A stretch of 64,000 nt of DNA, from the NCBI GenBank assembly GCA_036426205.1, contig CM071571.1, positions 108,411,257 through 108,475,256 on the forward strand, read 5' to 3'. Position 1 is the first letter of the stretch, and each line of letters opens with the position of its first letter. The notes beneath the pieces were generated by a model. That model saw only the letters and a list, made by a program, of their open reading frames with translations. It had not been told where the DNA came from and searched no databases. Shown here piece by piece: positions 1 to 10,454 of this stretch. The stretch comes from Ascaphus truei (lineage: Eukaryota > Chordata > Amphibia > Anura > Ascaphidae). The translations under genes were made by a program, and so were the position numbers.

Positions 1-849
1 AATTATCACCTCTATGCCGACGACACACAAATATACTTTTCAACACCTGACCTTACACCTGCTGTACAAACCAAAGTTTCTGAATGTCTCTCTGCTATAT
101 CATCCTGGATGGCCCTCCGACACCTTAAACTCAACATGGCTAAAACAGAGCTCCTCATACTTCCTCCCAAAACTGGCCCTACTACCTCCTTCCACATTAC
201 TGTTGGAACTACAATCATTCACCCAGTAGCCCAAGCACGCTGCCTAGGGGTCACATTCGACTCCTCTCTCACATTCGCCCCTCACATTCAAAACATTTCT
301 AAAACTTGTCGCTTTTTCCTCCGCAATATAACTAAGATACGCCCTTTCCTCTGTTGTTCGACTGCTAAAACTCTGACTCAGGCCCTCATTCTCTCCCGTC
401 TTGATTACTGTAACCTCCTGCTGTCCGGCCTTCCTGCCTCTCACCTGTCTCCCCTACAATCTATCCTAAATGCTGCTGCCAGAATCATTCTACTCTTTCC
501 TAGATCTGTCTCAGCATCTCCCCTCATGAAATCCCTCTCCTGGCTTCCGATCAAATTCCGCATCTCACACTCTATTCTTCTCCTCACTTTTAAAGCTTTA
601 CATTCTTCTGCCCCTCCTTACATCTCATCCCTAATTTCTCGGTATGCACCATCCAGACTCTTGCGTTCTTCTCAAGGATGTCTTCTTTCTACCCCCTTTG
701 TATCTAAAGCCCTCTCCCGCCTTAAACCTTTTTCACTGACTGCCCCACACCTCTGGAATGCCCTTCCCCTCAGTACCCGACTAGCACCCTCTCTATCCAC
801 CTTTAAGACCCACCTTAAGACACACTTGCTTAAAGAAGCATATGAATAG
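1..849 (+). CDS. Partial LINE reverse transcriptase, C-terminal part
   Basis: Open in frame 1 from the window edge to the stop at 847-849, 282 codons without interruption. It opens with the catalytic palm motif YADDTQ (residues 5-10) and continues through the W-x-x-LKLN-x-x-KTE segment typical of CR1/L2 reverse transcriptases, then a thumb/connection region with ALILSRLDYCN and a C-terminal end HLWNALPLSTR...LKTHLLK. The enzyme copies element RNA at the nicked target site. The 5' part (endonuclease, fingers, first palm Asp) lies outside the window. There is no frameshift, so this is the best-preserved of the L2-type copies here. A Met at 109 exists but is internal to the domain and should not be taken as the start. 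Confidence 0.85.
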   Translation, partial: NYHLYADDTQIYFSTPDLTPAVQTKVSECLSAISSWMALRHLKLNMAKTELLILPPKTGPTTSFHITVGTTIIHPVAQARCLGVTFDSSLTFAPHIQNISKTCRFFLRNITKIRPFLCCSTAKTLTQALILSRLDYCNLLLSGLPASHLSPLQSILNAAARIILLFPRSVSASPLMKSLSWLPIKFRISHSILLLTFKALHSSAPPYISSLISRYAPSRLLRSSQGCLLSTPFVSKALSRLKPFSLTAPHLWNALPLSTRLAPSLSTFKTHLKTHLLKEAYE

Positions 850-1151
850 CACTGTGGATATTCTAAACACGATACATAATGCTTGGACCCCTGCAGACGC
901 ACTTACCAGAACTCCCTCCTACTGTCTCTGTACGTTCTCCCTACCTACCAATTAGACTGTAAGCTCCTCGGGGCAGGGACTCCTCTTCCGAAATGTTACT
1001 TTTATGTCTAAAGCACTTATTCCCATGATCTGTTATTTATATTATCTGTTATTTATTTGATTACCACATGTATTACTACTGTGAAGCGCTATGTACACTA
1101 ATGGCGCTATATAAATAAAGACATACAATACAATACAATACAATACAATAG
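1..1151 (+). mobile_element. L2/CR1-group non-LTR retrotransposon, 3' portion (copy 1)
   Basis: The element runs off the left edge of the window. It holds the end of the reverse transcriptase ORF (to 849), a 3' UTR with the block TGTAAGCTCCTCGGGGCAGG near 960, the terminal motif GGCGCTATATAAATAAAG (about 1104-1121) and a short ATACA tandem tail to about 1151. The same 3' end recurs inverted at 15797-16066 and direct at 41598-42105, so this is a multicopy family. Placement in the L2 side of the CR1 superclade is by motif style, not by phylogeny. The tail abuts a Gypsy integrase remnant, which suggests insertion into that element. Confidence 0.85.
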
Positions 1152-1163
1152 AATCGGGACAAA

Positions 1164-1374
1164 ATACGGTCCAAGGTTTTATCCCTGCCAAGGTGACAGT
1201 ATGGGCTAGGGTGAATACAGATTTAACAAACGCCTTGGGAACCAATATTTGTCTGGTGACCTCCCCTGTTTGTGTCTGCCTATTCACCCTATACAGGATA
1301 TCATTTGACAATTCAAAATGGGGGAATACTATCACCCCCTGTGCATTCAATATCTGCTCATCAATTTTTACCAC
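1164..1374 (-). pseudogene. Integrase N-terminal fragment
   Basis: The peptide has F-P-H-F-E-L, I-L-Y-R-V, then LAHTVTLAG, matching the segment that precedes and begins the HHCC zinc domain of Gypsy integrases. The + strand copy (19560-19900) carries the same run followed by GHLGREKTL and C-P-E-C. Here the element breaks off directly after the first His region, at the junction with the L2 tail. Confidence 0.6.
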
Positions 1375-1930
1375 TCATCATATTGTCTAGCAAGGACTGG
1401 GTCTTCCCTTTGCCTCTGGCGAAAATCAGGGAGGTATAGGTCTGGTAAATCTCCAGGGCCCATATCCCCCACCTTCTGGCCATCCTCAGCCATCACTTGT
1501 GACTTCTGGCTACTAGTATGGTCACCTTGAGAGCCAGATTTCTGCAACCAGTCCTGTTTGTCAGAGCGTCTCTGCTTTCGAGTCTTTGTAACCCGGTGTC
1601 TACTGGGGAAAAGGTCTGCTGAGAAGGGGAACAGTTTACCAGGGTTCTCCTGAGCCATAGAATATGGCTCCTCGTGAGAGACAGGAGCCATTAGGTCTGA
1701 AAAGAAAGGCCAGTCCCAACCGAGCACAACGGGGGCAGGGAGCCAAGGAGCGACTCCTACTTCGAAGTAGGCCTCCTGACCTTTTACCTGTAGCCGGATT
1801 TTGGCCGTCGAATACCGTTTTACATCGCCGTGTATACATTCTATACTCCATGGAGATTCATAGGAACACACGTTAGGCGGTTACAGTTCCTGGAAGACGA
1901 AAGTTTTCCCAGAGCCTGAATCTACAAGGT
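1368..1930 (-). pseudogene. Retropepsin-like protease and linker of the Gypsy element
   Basis: The catalytic triad motif L-V-D-S-G is encoded at about 1911-1925 on the minus strand, in the frame that ends at 1881. The remainder (V-x-L-x-V-x-G, then APVVLGWDW at about residues 48-56 of the next ORF) lies in the frame of the ORF ending at 1368. The split across two frames marks it as dead. The following residues, rich in Lys, Gln and Asp, form the linker to integrase. The same DSG...VILGWDW arrangement is seen in the + strand copy at 18985-19270. Confidence 0.65.
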
Positions 1931-2383
1931 CCTGGATGGTTTTACCCCCATCTGGGCTGGAAGTAGCCAGGGCTTGTAATTTTCTCCAGTGAAGTCGTAG
2001 ACGGTCCTGCAGAAGGTACAATCCACCTGTGGACAGTCCACATGCCGGAGGCCTTGTTCTCCGCAGGCAGAACATGGAGAGGGTTCCCTCGCAGGAGGAT
2101 GCTGCGGATTGCGCTCCGCTGGACCGGTTACTGGAGACCAGGCATCTGGTGGGACCTGTGGGCGACGTCCTCGGAAGTTCCTCTCATTTGGCGACAAGAC
2201 GACATCATGAAGAGGATGAGGGTCTCGGCGGTGCCCGGCATTTGGACCTCTCCCTTGTTGGAAGGACTGCTCCTTTCGTGGCACTTGGCGGTTGCATATG
2301 GAGGGGCCGTAGTTTATCCGTTGTTCCGGTCTCCCTCTTTGGGCGTCCTGAAGCACCGGTAAAGCCAGATCCGTCGGGTCCAA
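1922..2383 (-). pseudogene. Gag tail with zinc-knuckle-like motif (shifted frame)
   Basis: Continues the Gag in a different frame. Basic, Pro/Arg-rich, with a Cys/His cluster CSACGEQGLRHVDC about 50 residues before the end; the spacing C-x2-C-x6-H-x2-C resembles a nucleocapsid zinc knuckle, slightly off the canonical C-x2-C-x4-H-x4-C. It stops just at the start of the protease region. The frame change relative to the SCAN part is either a damage frameshift or, less likely, programmed. Confidence 0.55.
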
Positions 2384-3129
2384 GACACTCGCCTGGTCCT
2401 CTCAAGGAAGTTCTCAACGAGTCGAACCGCCAAAGCTAGGGTATCAGCAGCATGGTGTTTTACCCAAGAGCGTGTGGAAGGGGTTACTACTTGTAGGAAT
2501 TGTTCCAACACAACTTGTTCAAGAACAGTCTCCTTAGTCTGTTGCTCAGGTTGTATCCAGCGTTTACACAAGTCCAATAACCGCTGAGGTAGGACCCGGG
2601 GTCTCATCTTAGAGGTGCACTTCAGGTTCCGGAACTGCTGCCGGTAGGTCTCTGGGGTTAGACCTAAGCAATCCAGTATGGCGGCTTTTACTTGTTTGTA
2701 ATCCATTGCCTGGTCTGCTGGGAGCCCCTGATATGCAGCCTGGGCTTCTCCTATAAGGAGTGAGGCAAGAGCGATTGCCCAGCGGTCTGCAGACCAGCCC
2801 TGGGCTTCGGCAACCCTTTCAAACATCAGTAGAAAAGCATCTGGGTCCTCGTTCAGAGCCATTTTCCTCAGGAGGACCGGGGGTTTGTTCGCAAGTTCTG
2901 GACTGGCAGAACCCTGGAATTGGGTTAGCAGCCTGGCCATCCGCTCATCATGTGCTGCCTGCTGCTGGGTTAGGAGCTGGGTTTGCTGCTGCAATAGTCT
3001 TTCATCTCTCTCTGCTTGTAGTTGGGCCTGTTCCTGCATTAACAGTTGCTTCTGTTTGGTCTGCTCCTGCATTAGCAGTCCCTGCTGTCTGGTCTGCTCG
3101 CACAGAAACTCTTTTAAAAATTCTTCCAT
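2314..3129 (-). CDS. Gag with SCAN-like capsid domain
   Basis: ORF of 271 codons starting about 85 bases inside the LTR. Residues 1-75 are very rich in Gln, Glu and Leu and look like a coiled coil. After a linker comes a capsid segment, then, at about residues 165-240, a block with the SCAN signature: RQQFRNL, LCKRWIQPE, VLEQFLQVV, followed by W-V-K-H-H and A-V-R-L-V-E-N-F. SCAN domains of vertebrate zinc-finger proteins are known to derive from the capsid of Gmr1-like retrotransposons, and this ORF is the transposon form. The real Gag continues in another frame (1922-2383) after a frameshift near 2330. The role is packaging of element RNA. Confidence 0.8.
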   Translation of the reverse strand: MEEFLKEFLCEQTRQQGLLMQEQTKQKQLLMQEQAQLQAERDERLLQQQTQLLTQQQAAHDERMARLLTQFQGSASPELANKPPVLLRKMALNEDPDAFLLMFERVAEAQGWSADRWAIALASLLIGEAQAAYQGLPADQAMDYKQVKAAILDCLGLTPETYRQQFRNLKCTSKMRPRVLPQRLLDLCKRWIQPEQQTKETVLEQVVLEQFLQVVTPSTRSWVKHHAADTLALAVRLVENFLERTRRVSWTRRIWLYRCFRTPKEGDRNNG

Positions 3130-3213
3130 TTTTTTTTTATCATTTTTTTTTTGTGTGTGTGTGGCCCTTCAACTGCAAGGGCCTCTTAACATCCCGGCAC
3201 TTCTGACACCATA

Positions 3214-3640
3214 TGTTGCAGGGTACAGTGCATGCAACCACACGTGGGTTTTCTTGATAAGGCTTATTTATTGAGCCTTAAAAATTACAGCACACAAAAA
3301 CAAAACAGCTTCTTGTCAGCATACAAAAACAAAATAGCTTCTCTTCAGCATAGAAAAACAGGACAGCTTCTTTTCAGCATGCAGGACACAGACAGTTCAT
3401 CAAACATGTACTTTGAAAAACAGACCTTGTAGCAGTAATCTTCCTTCAGCATTTCACTCCTGTCTCCTGACCAGCTAGCCTGCATGTGTGTACAGCCTGG
3501 GGGTTTTAAAACACTTTGATGAGGCAGCTGGGCTCAGACTAATTAACTCAGCTGAAAGTTAACCTCCTCACTGCTGCACTGCTGCAGTACAGATAAGTCT
3601 GCCAGGCATATGGCTGGTGACGTTTATTTACCCTGTCACA
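3214..3640 (-). repeat. 5' LTR of the Gypsy element
   Basis: On the minus strand the block starts TGTGACAGGG (3640) and ends GCAACA (3214), the TG...CA ends of an LTR, length about 427 bp. Just inside is TATGGTGTCAGAAG, in the position of a primer-binding site. The partner LTR is not in the window, so boundaries rest on the terminal dinucleotides and on the adjacent Gag. Confidence 0.6.
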
Positions 3641-3806
3641 CACAGTTATTTCAATCTTCAAAAATAGGGACAAAACACTGTTTTTGTATCACTTTTTTTA
3701 TTGAGAACAACATACATCCAAATGATAATGACACTGTCATAGGCACATGACTTTTCAACTGGGTTAAACAACATGTTGTCCCAAAATGGGTATTTTCCAG
3801 TTGGTG

Positions 3807-3821
3807 GGGGGGGGGGGGGTG

Positions 3822-3871
<50 letters not shown>
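3807..3871. repeat. Near-pure G tract (C on the L1 strand)
   Basis: About 60 G with a few T and A interruptions, in the 3' UTR of the L1. G-rich stretches are common in L1 3' UTRs, but such length is prone to sequencing and assembly error. It can form G-quadruplexes. Confidence 0.9.
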
Positions 3872-3872
<1 letters not shown>

Positions 3873-3913
3873 TCTCTGTTTTCTTTCCTCCTTTTCCATC
3901 TGTTCGCGACGGC

Positions 3914-5590
3914 CTAATGCAGGCTTAGTCCTAGCGGGCCGCCCCAGGGGTCCCAGGTATTCCGAAACTGTGGCATTTTTTTATTGAGCATAGCTGTAAG
4001 TTTATCCATGGCCATGACTTCGTCTATTCTTCTCAACACCGTGTTTCTCACTGGGGCTTTGGTGTGTTTCCACGCCGCCGCTATTGAGCATCTGGCTGCG
4101 GTTAGGATAGCTGTTACTAGTCTACTCAAGGGGGGGGACAGGTCATATATGGGTTTGCTCAGCACGAAGGTCAAGGGGTCCAGGGGGGAAAAGAAGCCCC
4201 GTTGTCTCTTGTAGGGCTTCTGGATCTTGGTCCAGTACCTCGGAATCTCCGACATGACCACCAAATGTGGGCCATGTCCCCCTTTTGACCACATCCCCTC
4301 CAGCACAGGTCAGGAGTGCCGGGGAAGATCTGGCTCAGCCTAGCCGGGGTCAGGTACCACTGGAATAGTATTTTATTTATGTTCTCTTTTGTCACTGTAC
4401 AGATTGAGGTCTTTGTGGCCAACTCCCAGATATCCTCCCACTCGTCCATATCTAACTGTACATTGAGGTCCTCGGACCATTTTTGCATATACTGGTGGAT
4501 TGGGGGGCTGGTTGCCGATTCCATCCCCCTACAGATCTCTGAGATCAGACCTCTCTGGTAGGAGCCCTTGCTACAAAGGGATTCAAATCTGGTTAATGGG
4601 GGGAATTTAGCGTTTGGGGCTAGGGATAGAAGGAAGTGCCTAATTTGCAGGAACTTGAACAGATGGAGACCTTGGTGTTTATGTTTGTCGCGGAGCTCTT
4701 GGAAGGAGAGGATCGCCTCATTTTTCAGCAGATCTGCAATCAGCCTTATTCCTAGACCTTGGAATTGGTCGAATTGTTTCTTGGAACACCCAGGCGGGAA
4801 GTGTGGGTTTCCAAAGATGGTGGTAAGTTGGGATGGGGTAGCTAGCAGGCCGTATTTCCCTTTGTTCTTGAGCCAGACATCCCATGTGCATCTCATTGCC
4901 CCCAGAGCAAATAGTCGTGGTCCTCCCTCCCTTCCTGCAGGAGACCAGAGGTGGACCTGGAGGGTGGCAGGTGCAGCATGATGTGATTCGAACGCTAGCC
5001 AGCAGGTGGAGGCCGGGTCATAATTCCAAACTACAGCCTGCTTCAACTGGGCCTCCAAATAGTATCTGATCACGTCGGGGACCCCCACACCTCCTCCTGT
5101 TTTGGGGGACAACATCACAGACCTTGGTACTCTTGGCCGTTTATCATTCCAGATGAATTGGAACATAAGGGCCTGAATATGTTTTAGGGCTGCGATTGGG
5201 ACGGGGACAGGGAGTGTTTGGAAGAAATAAAGAAGTCTCGGCAGGACGTTCATTTTTATTGATATAATTCTTCCAAACCAGGAAATTTGGAACTTTTTCC
5301 ATTTCTCCAGGTCTTTCTTGATTTGATCAAACAAGGGGGGGTAGTTGAATTGGTATAGGTAGCTATAGGTGCTTGAGATTCTGACTCCTAGGTATTTAAT
5401 ATGGGTAGTGCTCCATAGATATTTATAGTTAGCTTGTAGGAGTCTCCATTCCTGGTCTAATAGGAATAAGTTAGCTTCTGACTTGTCCATATTGACTTTA
5501 TAGTCAGATTCCTTGCCGAATTGGGATAGCAATCTTTGGAGATTGGGGAGGAAGATGTGGGGGTCCGCGAGGGTCAGGATCACATCATCA
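3914..5590 (-). pseudogene. L1 ORF2, reverse transcriptase C-terminal half
   Basis: Translation begins in the RT palm at FCDDV (the usual F-A-D-D with Ala replaced by Cys, both Asp kept) and runs 475 codons through the thumb and C-terminal region. It includes the L1 C-terminal cysteine motif C-x3-C-x7-H-x4-C (CWRGC ... H ... C, around 4255-4310). A frameshift near 4250 moves the last about 110 residues (PRYWTKIQK onward) into the frame ending at 3914. The endonuclease and the RT fingers are absent because of 5' truncation. Inactive. Confidence 0.85.
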
Positions 5591-5604
5591 CAAAACACTG
5601 TTTT

Positions 5605-5770
5605 AAACTACAGGCCAATTTCTATTCTCCCAATACTAACCAAAGTAATGGAAAATGTGTTCACTCCCAATATGATTACTATGCCAAGACCAATTTTCCC
5701 TAGCCAATTCCAATCTGGCTTTTGCCCCAAACACTACACATCATCATCAACAACACAACACGTTCATTGA
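5605..5770 (+). pseudogene. LINE reverse transcriptase fragment (fingers)
   Basis: Reads NYRPISILPILTKVMEN, then a QSGF-x-P segment, the standard fingers motifs of CR1/L2-type reverse transcriptases. The residues just upstream (IFKN at about 3655) are present on the other side of the L1 insertion, one base out of frame. The fragment fades after 5770 with no palm domain. Confidence 0.75.
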
Positions 5771-6360
5771 TGTTTCTTTCCTCCTCATCAGCACAAACAA
5801 CAATACCCTCTGTTACACAGATGTCTTTGTCATAGTTCTGGGTGTGATGATGATGATGTTGACGTACATTGGCCAATAACACCACCTGCATCACAACATA
5901 GATGACCATGATTACATTCACAGGTTTGTCCAGAAACACTGGTTATGTCTCCTGTTGCCCCTACTTTCAATACAACTAGAGTTATTATGTGGCATTATTT
6001 TGAACTCTCAAAGGATCACAGCGACATGTAGCTTATGTCAAACCGTTGTGAAAAGAGGTAGGCTGGGTACCCTTTTTACACCTCTGCTTTAAGAGCTCAC
6101 ATGACCCGCAACAACCAGACAAAGTGGCATGCAACCTTAGATAGCCAGCATAAGATAAAGGCGGGTTGCAGCAATCGGACAACACAATGTAATGTCACAG
6201 GTGGAGATGGAGACAATAGGTTACTGGCATCTGTAAACTTTACAGTCTCAACCTCAACAGAATCACTATTGTCTCATGCTGGCAATGCATTTGCTTATGT
6301 CAATTTAGATGATTTTGGTGTAACAGGGATGATGATGATGATGACGACGACGACGATCGG
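5771..6360. other. No gene seen; short ATG/ACG trinucleotide runs
   Basis: Contains GATGATGATG runs at about 5845-5858 and a GATGATGATGATGACGACGACG run at about 6328-6356. The second run directly precedes the hAT reading frame. I find no BED zinc finger here, although that is where one would be expected. Confidence 0.5.
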
Positions 6361-6855
6361 GTGGGAGCTAGATGTGCTGCCCTGTGCAGCATCAGTTTGC
6401 AAAGCAGATGTGACGATGTGAGAACTAATTCACCTAATACTAATAAAAGCAGCAACCTGATATGCAGCACCAAGCAGCCAGAGCAGCAGTCCACAACGGA
6501 AGCATTTGGAAAGGAGAACAAATTCCATTGCACCCATGAAAGAGCTCTGGTGCTTAATGGCTATTTAGCTAAAATGCTTGCTACAGAGTTCTTGCCATTC
6601 AGATGTGTTGAATCTGAGGGCTTCAGGAAGAGTATTCAAAGTTGCGAGCCATGTTAGACCATTTCAAGCAAATCCTATATCTCTAACAAGGCACTTCCCA
6701 AACTGTATAGCAAAGTTGTTGCATTGGTGGGTGATGCTCTAACATGGAGGGAAGTAGGATACACCTCACTACTGACTTATGAAGACTATATAACTGTTAC
6801 TAACCACAAGGCATGTTTTACTATTGTCGAACCACAAAAGGTTGTGTGGGGATAA
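6361..6855 (+). pseudogene. hAT transposase, N-terminal part
   Basis: In one frame with a single stop at 6655-6657. Motifs: L-A-K-M-L-A-T-E-F-L-P-F-R-C-V-E-S-E-G-F-R, the well-conserved AKMI...PFS-VE-x-x-GF-R block of Ac/ZBED-type hAT proteins, then PKLYSKV, and YEDYITVTNH matching the W-T-S-x-x-x-x-x-Y-x-x-x-T-x-H block that contains the first catalytic Asp region. The expected D-x-W is replaced by V-G-Y. The BED finger is absent. Ends at a stop, 6853-6855. Confidence 0.75.
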
Positions 6856-7213
6856 AAACGTAGTCAACGTTTGCAGCAGTAAGGCATTTCGTAGACATGT
6901 CACTCTATGTTTGCAGAGTTTTGAAGAAAAGACACACACAGGTTCTGATGTTTTAGAAAAAATACACAGTCATACAGTGGTGAATAATTCGAAGGGTACT
7001 TGAGGTTGTGTTTGTGGCGGGGAATAACTTAATGAAAACACTTAAACAAGGCAACATGACACACATTCCTTGGTTTCCCCACTTACTCAATTTAATAGTC
7101 ACTCGTTTTCTAACATAGTGTTGGAATGTGCAGCAAATGTTGTTTTTAGCTAGGGAAATATGAACTCACTTTAGTCGATTGTACACAGCCCGCAATTCCC
7201 TGTCAAAGGTATA

Positions 7214-7996
7214 GGAAAAAAACAGAAGGCAGACAGGCGCACTGAGGGGTGTGAACAATTTATTTATCTAAGACAGTGGGTAACCATCCACTGATACAAG
7301 GTTAAAACAACAGTAAGTCAAAACAGTATAAAATTAAAAACGGGACTGGTATAGCACCAATATAGTAGATGTGGGGTAGGGGGTAACCAAGGTAATCTAG
7401 CTAAGCACTACAGAAAGGGTCCGGACCAATCTGAGTACTTACCCTGTAGAGACAAGGGGACCCGCTTCCACCAGCTGCAAATATCCACAGGAACTGCCAC
7501 ACTGACCTCTACGCGTTTCGCACGTAGTGCTTCGTCACTTCGACTTCAGCACTACGTGTGAAACGCGTAGAGGTCATGTGGTGGCAGTTCCTGTGGAGTA
7601 TTTGCAGCTGGTGGAAGCGGGTCCCCTTGTCTCTAGCAGGGTAAGTACTCAGATTGGTCCAGACCCTTTCTGTAGTGCTTAGCTAGATTACCTTGGTTAC
7701 CCCCTACCCCACATCTACTATATTGGCGCTATACCAGTCCCGTTTTTAGTTTATACTGTTTTGACTTACTGTTGTTTTAACCTTGTATCAGTGGATGGTT
7801 ACCCCCTGTCTTAGATAAATAAATTGTTCACACCCCTCAGTGCGCCTGTCTGCCTTCTGTTTTTTTCTGTTTGTGAGCCCCCCTTGTGGGAGCTCACTTT
7901 TACAGGGGACGTGTGGAATCCCCCCCCCCCCAGACTAAAGGCTGCAAGAGGGAGTCCTCACAGTACCCACGTTAGCGCGGAGCAACTTAATCCCTA
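7214..7996. mobile_element. Foldback element A: palindrome plus one-sided tail
   Basis: 7215-7535 and 7540-7866 are near-perfect inverted repeats (left CAGAAGGCAGACAGGCGCAC, right its complement). A non-palindromic tail of about 130 bp follows on the right only (7867-7996). CAAAGGTATA is found at 7204-7213 and 7997-8006, flanking palindrome plus tail as a 10-bp target duplication. The element interrupts the hAT transposase. The centre holds the TGACGAAG...CGAAACGCGT hairpin in each arm. No coding capacity. Confidence 0.8.
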
Positions 7997-8019
7997 CAAA
8001 GGTATATGAGCAAAAAAGC

Positions 8020-8295
8020 TTGCCTCGTCACCAGCTAAAAGTGGAGGTGCCTACACGTTGGAATTCCACCTTTTATATATGCCTACATGAGCAGCAGAAG
8101 GTGGTCAATGATTTTGTCATGGAGAATGCCAGCCGGCAGCTGGAAGAGCTCTTTGCAGTCTATACAGTGTCATATGATGGGAGAGTTGTGCAGGCTGTTA
8201 AGGAAACCTCAGTTTTCGTGAGCAGTGATGAAGCTGGCATAAGTCATATCGTCCATTTTATATACCTCTTCAAGAAAACATTAATCTATTTGTAG
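8020..8295 (+). pseudogene. hAT transposase, middle part
   Basis: Reads VPTRWNSTFY, a hallmark of the hAT core (D-V-x-T-R-W-N-S), followed by LHEQQKVVNDFVMENAS and VKETSVFVSSDEAGISHIV. The last is the region of L-x-P-F-x-x-A-T-x-x-x-S leading to the S-x-S and I-P-x-I segment. The fragment stops at 8293. It starts just to the right of the foldback element whose target duplication ends at 8006. Confidence 0.8.
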
Positions 8296-8599
8296 CATAA
8301 TAAGGGCGACAATGATGATCAAAATGATGCTAATAATTATATGTTGGCAATGGTTCTCAATTGCTTGAATGCCTGGTGAATGACCCTCATGCTGTCAGTA
8401 TGAAATGGACAGGGGAATACCTTCAGGTTACACTTTCAGTCCCAGATCAATGATTTGCAAACTTTTTTCTCTCGGATCACCCTTAAACACAGTGCTCTGT
8501 TGCTAAGACACCCCCGGAACAGGACAGTCAGTAACAGGAGTCACAGAAGACAGAGACAGACAGATAGACAGAGCATCATAGGGGCTGAGAGTCACAAGA

Positions 8600-9012
8600 G
8601 AGAGGGGGAAGAGACACAGGAGACACACACACAAAAAGACAGTTACAGAAAACACACACAACAACAACAGGAGAGTCACATAAAACACACACACACACAC
8701 AACAACAGGAGTCACATAAACTCACACCACAACAGAACAGAAAAAATACAAAAAACAGGACAGAACAAATACACCAACAGTACAGAACACATACACAAAA
8801 ACACACCAACAGTACAAAACAAATACACACACATCAACAGGATAGAACAAATACACAAACGCACACCAACATGACAGATCGAGTACACACACATACACAC
8901 CACCAGGACAGAACAAATACACACACACATCAACAGGACAGAACAAATACACACACAAACAAAACAGAACAAACACAAACAGGACAGAACAAATACAAAC
9001 AGGATAAACACA
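8600..9012. repeat. AC-rich imperfect tandem array
   Basis: Degenerate repeats of ACACACA, CAACAGGA and AGAACAAATACAC units with a rough period of 20-35 bp. The strong A/C strand bias makes spurious long ORFs on both strands. It lies inside the hAT remnant. Confidence 0.85.
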
Positions 9013-9613
9013 CACCCTGCCTCACCTCTCTCCTGCCCATGCTGCTTCCTCCTCTACTTGGCCACACACCCTAGGCTCCTGACACCCCTGAGCAACTGCC
9101 CGGCTCTGGGAGATTGGGGTTATCTTGTGTCACCCTTTTGATCCTCTCAAATCCCCAGGATGCCGTGAAACACTGCCCTCAATTCAAAGACAGAATGAAA
9201 GTCTTTTTGCCCCATGGGGAAGGAGACTGTGGCTCATTGCAAGGAAACTTTAATTATGCCCTTGCACAGTTGGAAAAGGAGGAAAGAGTTGGAAAAGGAG
9301 GAAAGGCAGAGAGGAGGCAAATTAAGTTTCTCAGAGAGCAGACTCAGTGGACATACATTTCACACCGAAACCGACAACCCGGTGGTCATCATCATTGCTT
9401 CCTTTCTCTCAGCCCTCAAGTCAAGTGGCTTTTGATATTGGTGGTGGTAGTGGTGGTGGTGGAAGAAACAGCAGCCAAAGTTTTAGCCCATTCCTATACA
9501 GTGCAAACGCTCCATCACTATGGCATGGCTCGCATTAGTGCAGACACTTCTAATAGTACAACTGCTATGGACATTATGGAGGTTTATATGAATAATAGTT
9601 CACGCCTGCCTCC

Positions 9614-9820
9614 TTAATCTGATCCTCTTGAATACCGGGCTGCTAAAACCAAAACATGGCCTGCTTTTTCAAAGGTGGCATTGGACTGGTTAGGTTGTCT
9701 TCCTGCAAGTGTGTTGACAGAGAGAGTGTTTAGTGTAGTTGATGCAATCCTAAACGACCGGCTGACAAAACTGTCCCATGGCAGCGTGAAAAGGCTCACT
9801 TTTATCAAGATTAATTAACA
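9614..9820 (+). pseudogene. hAT transposase, C-terminal dimerisation domain
   Basis: The + strand reads DPLEYRAAK, W-P-A-F, LGCLPASVLTERVFSV, LNDRLTKLS and LTFIKIN before a stop at about 9818. This is the hAT C-terminal dimerisation domain (A-S-S-x-x-S-E-R-x-F-S, then N-x-E-x-L-x-F-L-K-x-N). In ZBED-type proteins this domain mediates dimerisation. No domestication signal is visible. Confidence 0.8.
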
Positions 9821-9860
9821 ACTGATTCCTTACAAAGATACAGCCCTGGCACCCAACATT

Positions 9861-10454
9861 GAGGAGGCTATAGTCATGGATGGAGCAACTGGCTACAAGT
9901 AGATTATTAATCCGCATGGGTTGTGGTTGGAACAATCTGCATACAAATTTTACCCCATGGAACGGATTTTTAATGGAAGCTTGGCAAGTTGATTTTTAAC
10001 CTCTCGCCCTCTCATACAGAACAGCTGCAGCACGGGTAACATTTTATAACAGGAGTAAATAAATGTGCCAGACATCTGCAGTGCCTTTAAGGGCATCACA
10101 GATACACATGATATCTGAAAAGCATATTAAATAAACAGGATTTAATTATAGACCATGTGAAATACAAGCTGGCAAGCTTACAATGGTAAGCCTGCCTGAC
10201 TGCCTGCCTGTCTGCCTGCCTGCTTTTAAAAGTGGACACTCTTAAATCATGTCAAAACAGATATACAGTAGATATGAGAAAATGATTAAATATTTATTTT
10301 TTAACTACCAATTGGAGTCTTATTTCTCTTGTAGCTTGCATGAACACAAGAAGTTTGATTGTAAAACGTTCCAACATATCACAGGTAAAGATGATGACTC
10401 TTTAATAACTCTAAAAGATGTGTAAATATTTTGTAACATTTGTGAATACAACTA
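9861..10454. other. No gene seen; short TGCC repeat
   Basis: AT-rich sequence. A (TGCC)n-like run lies at about 10190-10222. No coding or RNA gene recognised. Confidence 0.5.

Larger units (their letters stand above)
1152..3640 (-). mobile_element. Gmr1-like Ty3/Gypsy LTR retrotransposon, 5' half, decayed
   Basis: Read on the minus strand the order is LTR (3640-3214), SCAN-like Gag (3129-2314), zinc-knuckle tail and protease with DSG (about 2383-1870), a linker, and the start of an integrase (about 1374-1164). There is no reverse transcriptase between protease and integrase. This order is the one described for Gmr1-type Gypsy elements, where integrase precedes reverse transcriptase. The remaining integrase, RT, RNase H and the 3' LTR are missing, cut off where the L2 tail begins at 1151. 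Several frame breaks show it is inactive. A second copy of the same family lies at about 18060-20285. Confidence 0.8.
3671..5604 (-). mobile_element. 5'-truncated L1-type LINE with 14-bp target duplication
   Basis: The sequence CAAAACACTGTTTT occurs at 3671-3684 and again at 5591-5604, exactly flanking the element. Between them on the minus strand lie the 3' part of ORF2 (5590-3914) and a 3' UTR ending near an AATAAA at about 3700. The short, 5'-truncated body with a long perfect duplication is the classic product of target-primed reverse transcription. The flanks on both sides (3641-3683 and 5605-5770) read as one other LINE reverse transcriptase, so the L1 landed inside an older element. 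Confidence 0.85.
6361..9860 (+). mobile_element. hAT DNA transposon, decayed and split
   Basis: Three transposase fragments in the right order and on the same strand (6361-6855, 8020-8295, 9614-9820) correspond to the N-terminal, middle and C-terminal parts of a hAT transposase. They are separated by a foldback insertion (7214-7996) and an AC-rich array (about 8600-9012). Terminal inverted repeats were not found. Confidence 0.75.

Noticed and set aside
8455..9015. Thr/His-rich and Cys/Val-rich ORFs in the AC-rich array
   Set aside because: Simple-repeat translation on both strands, with no conserved motif.
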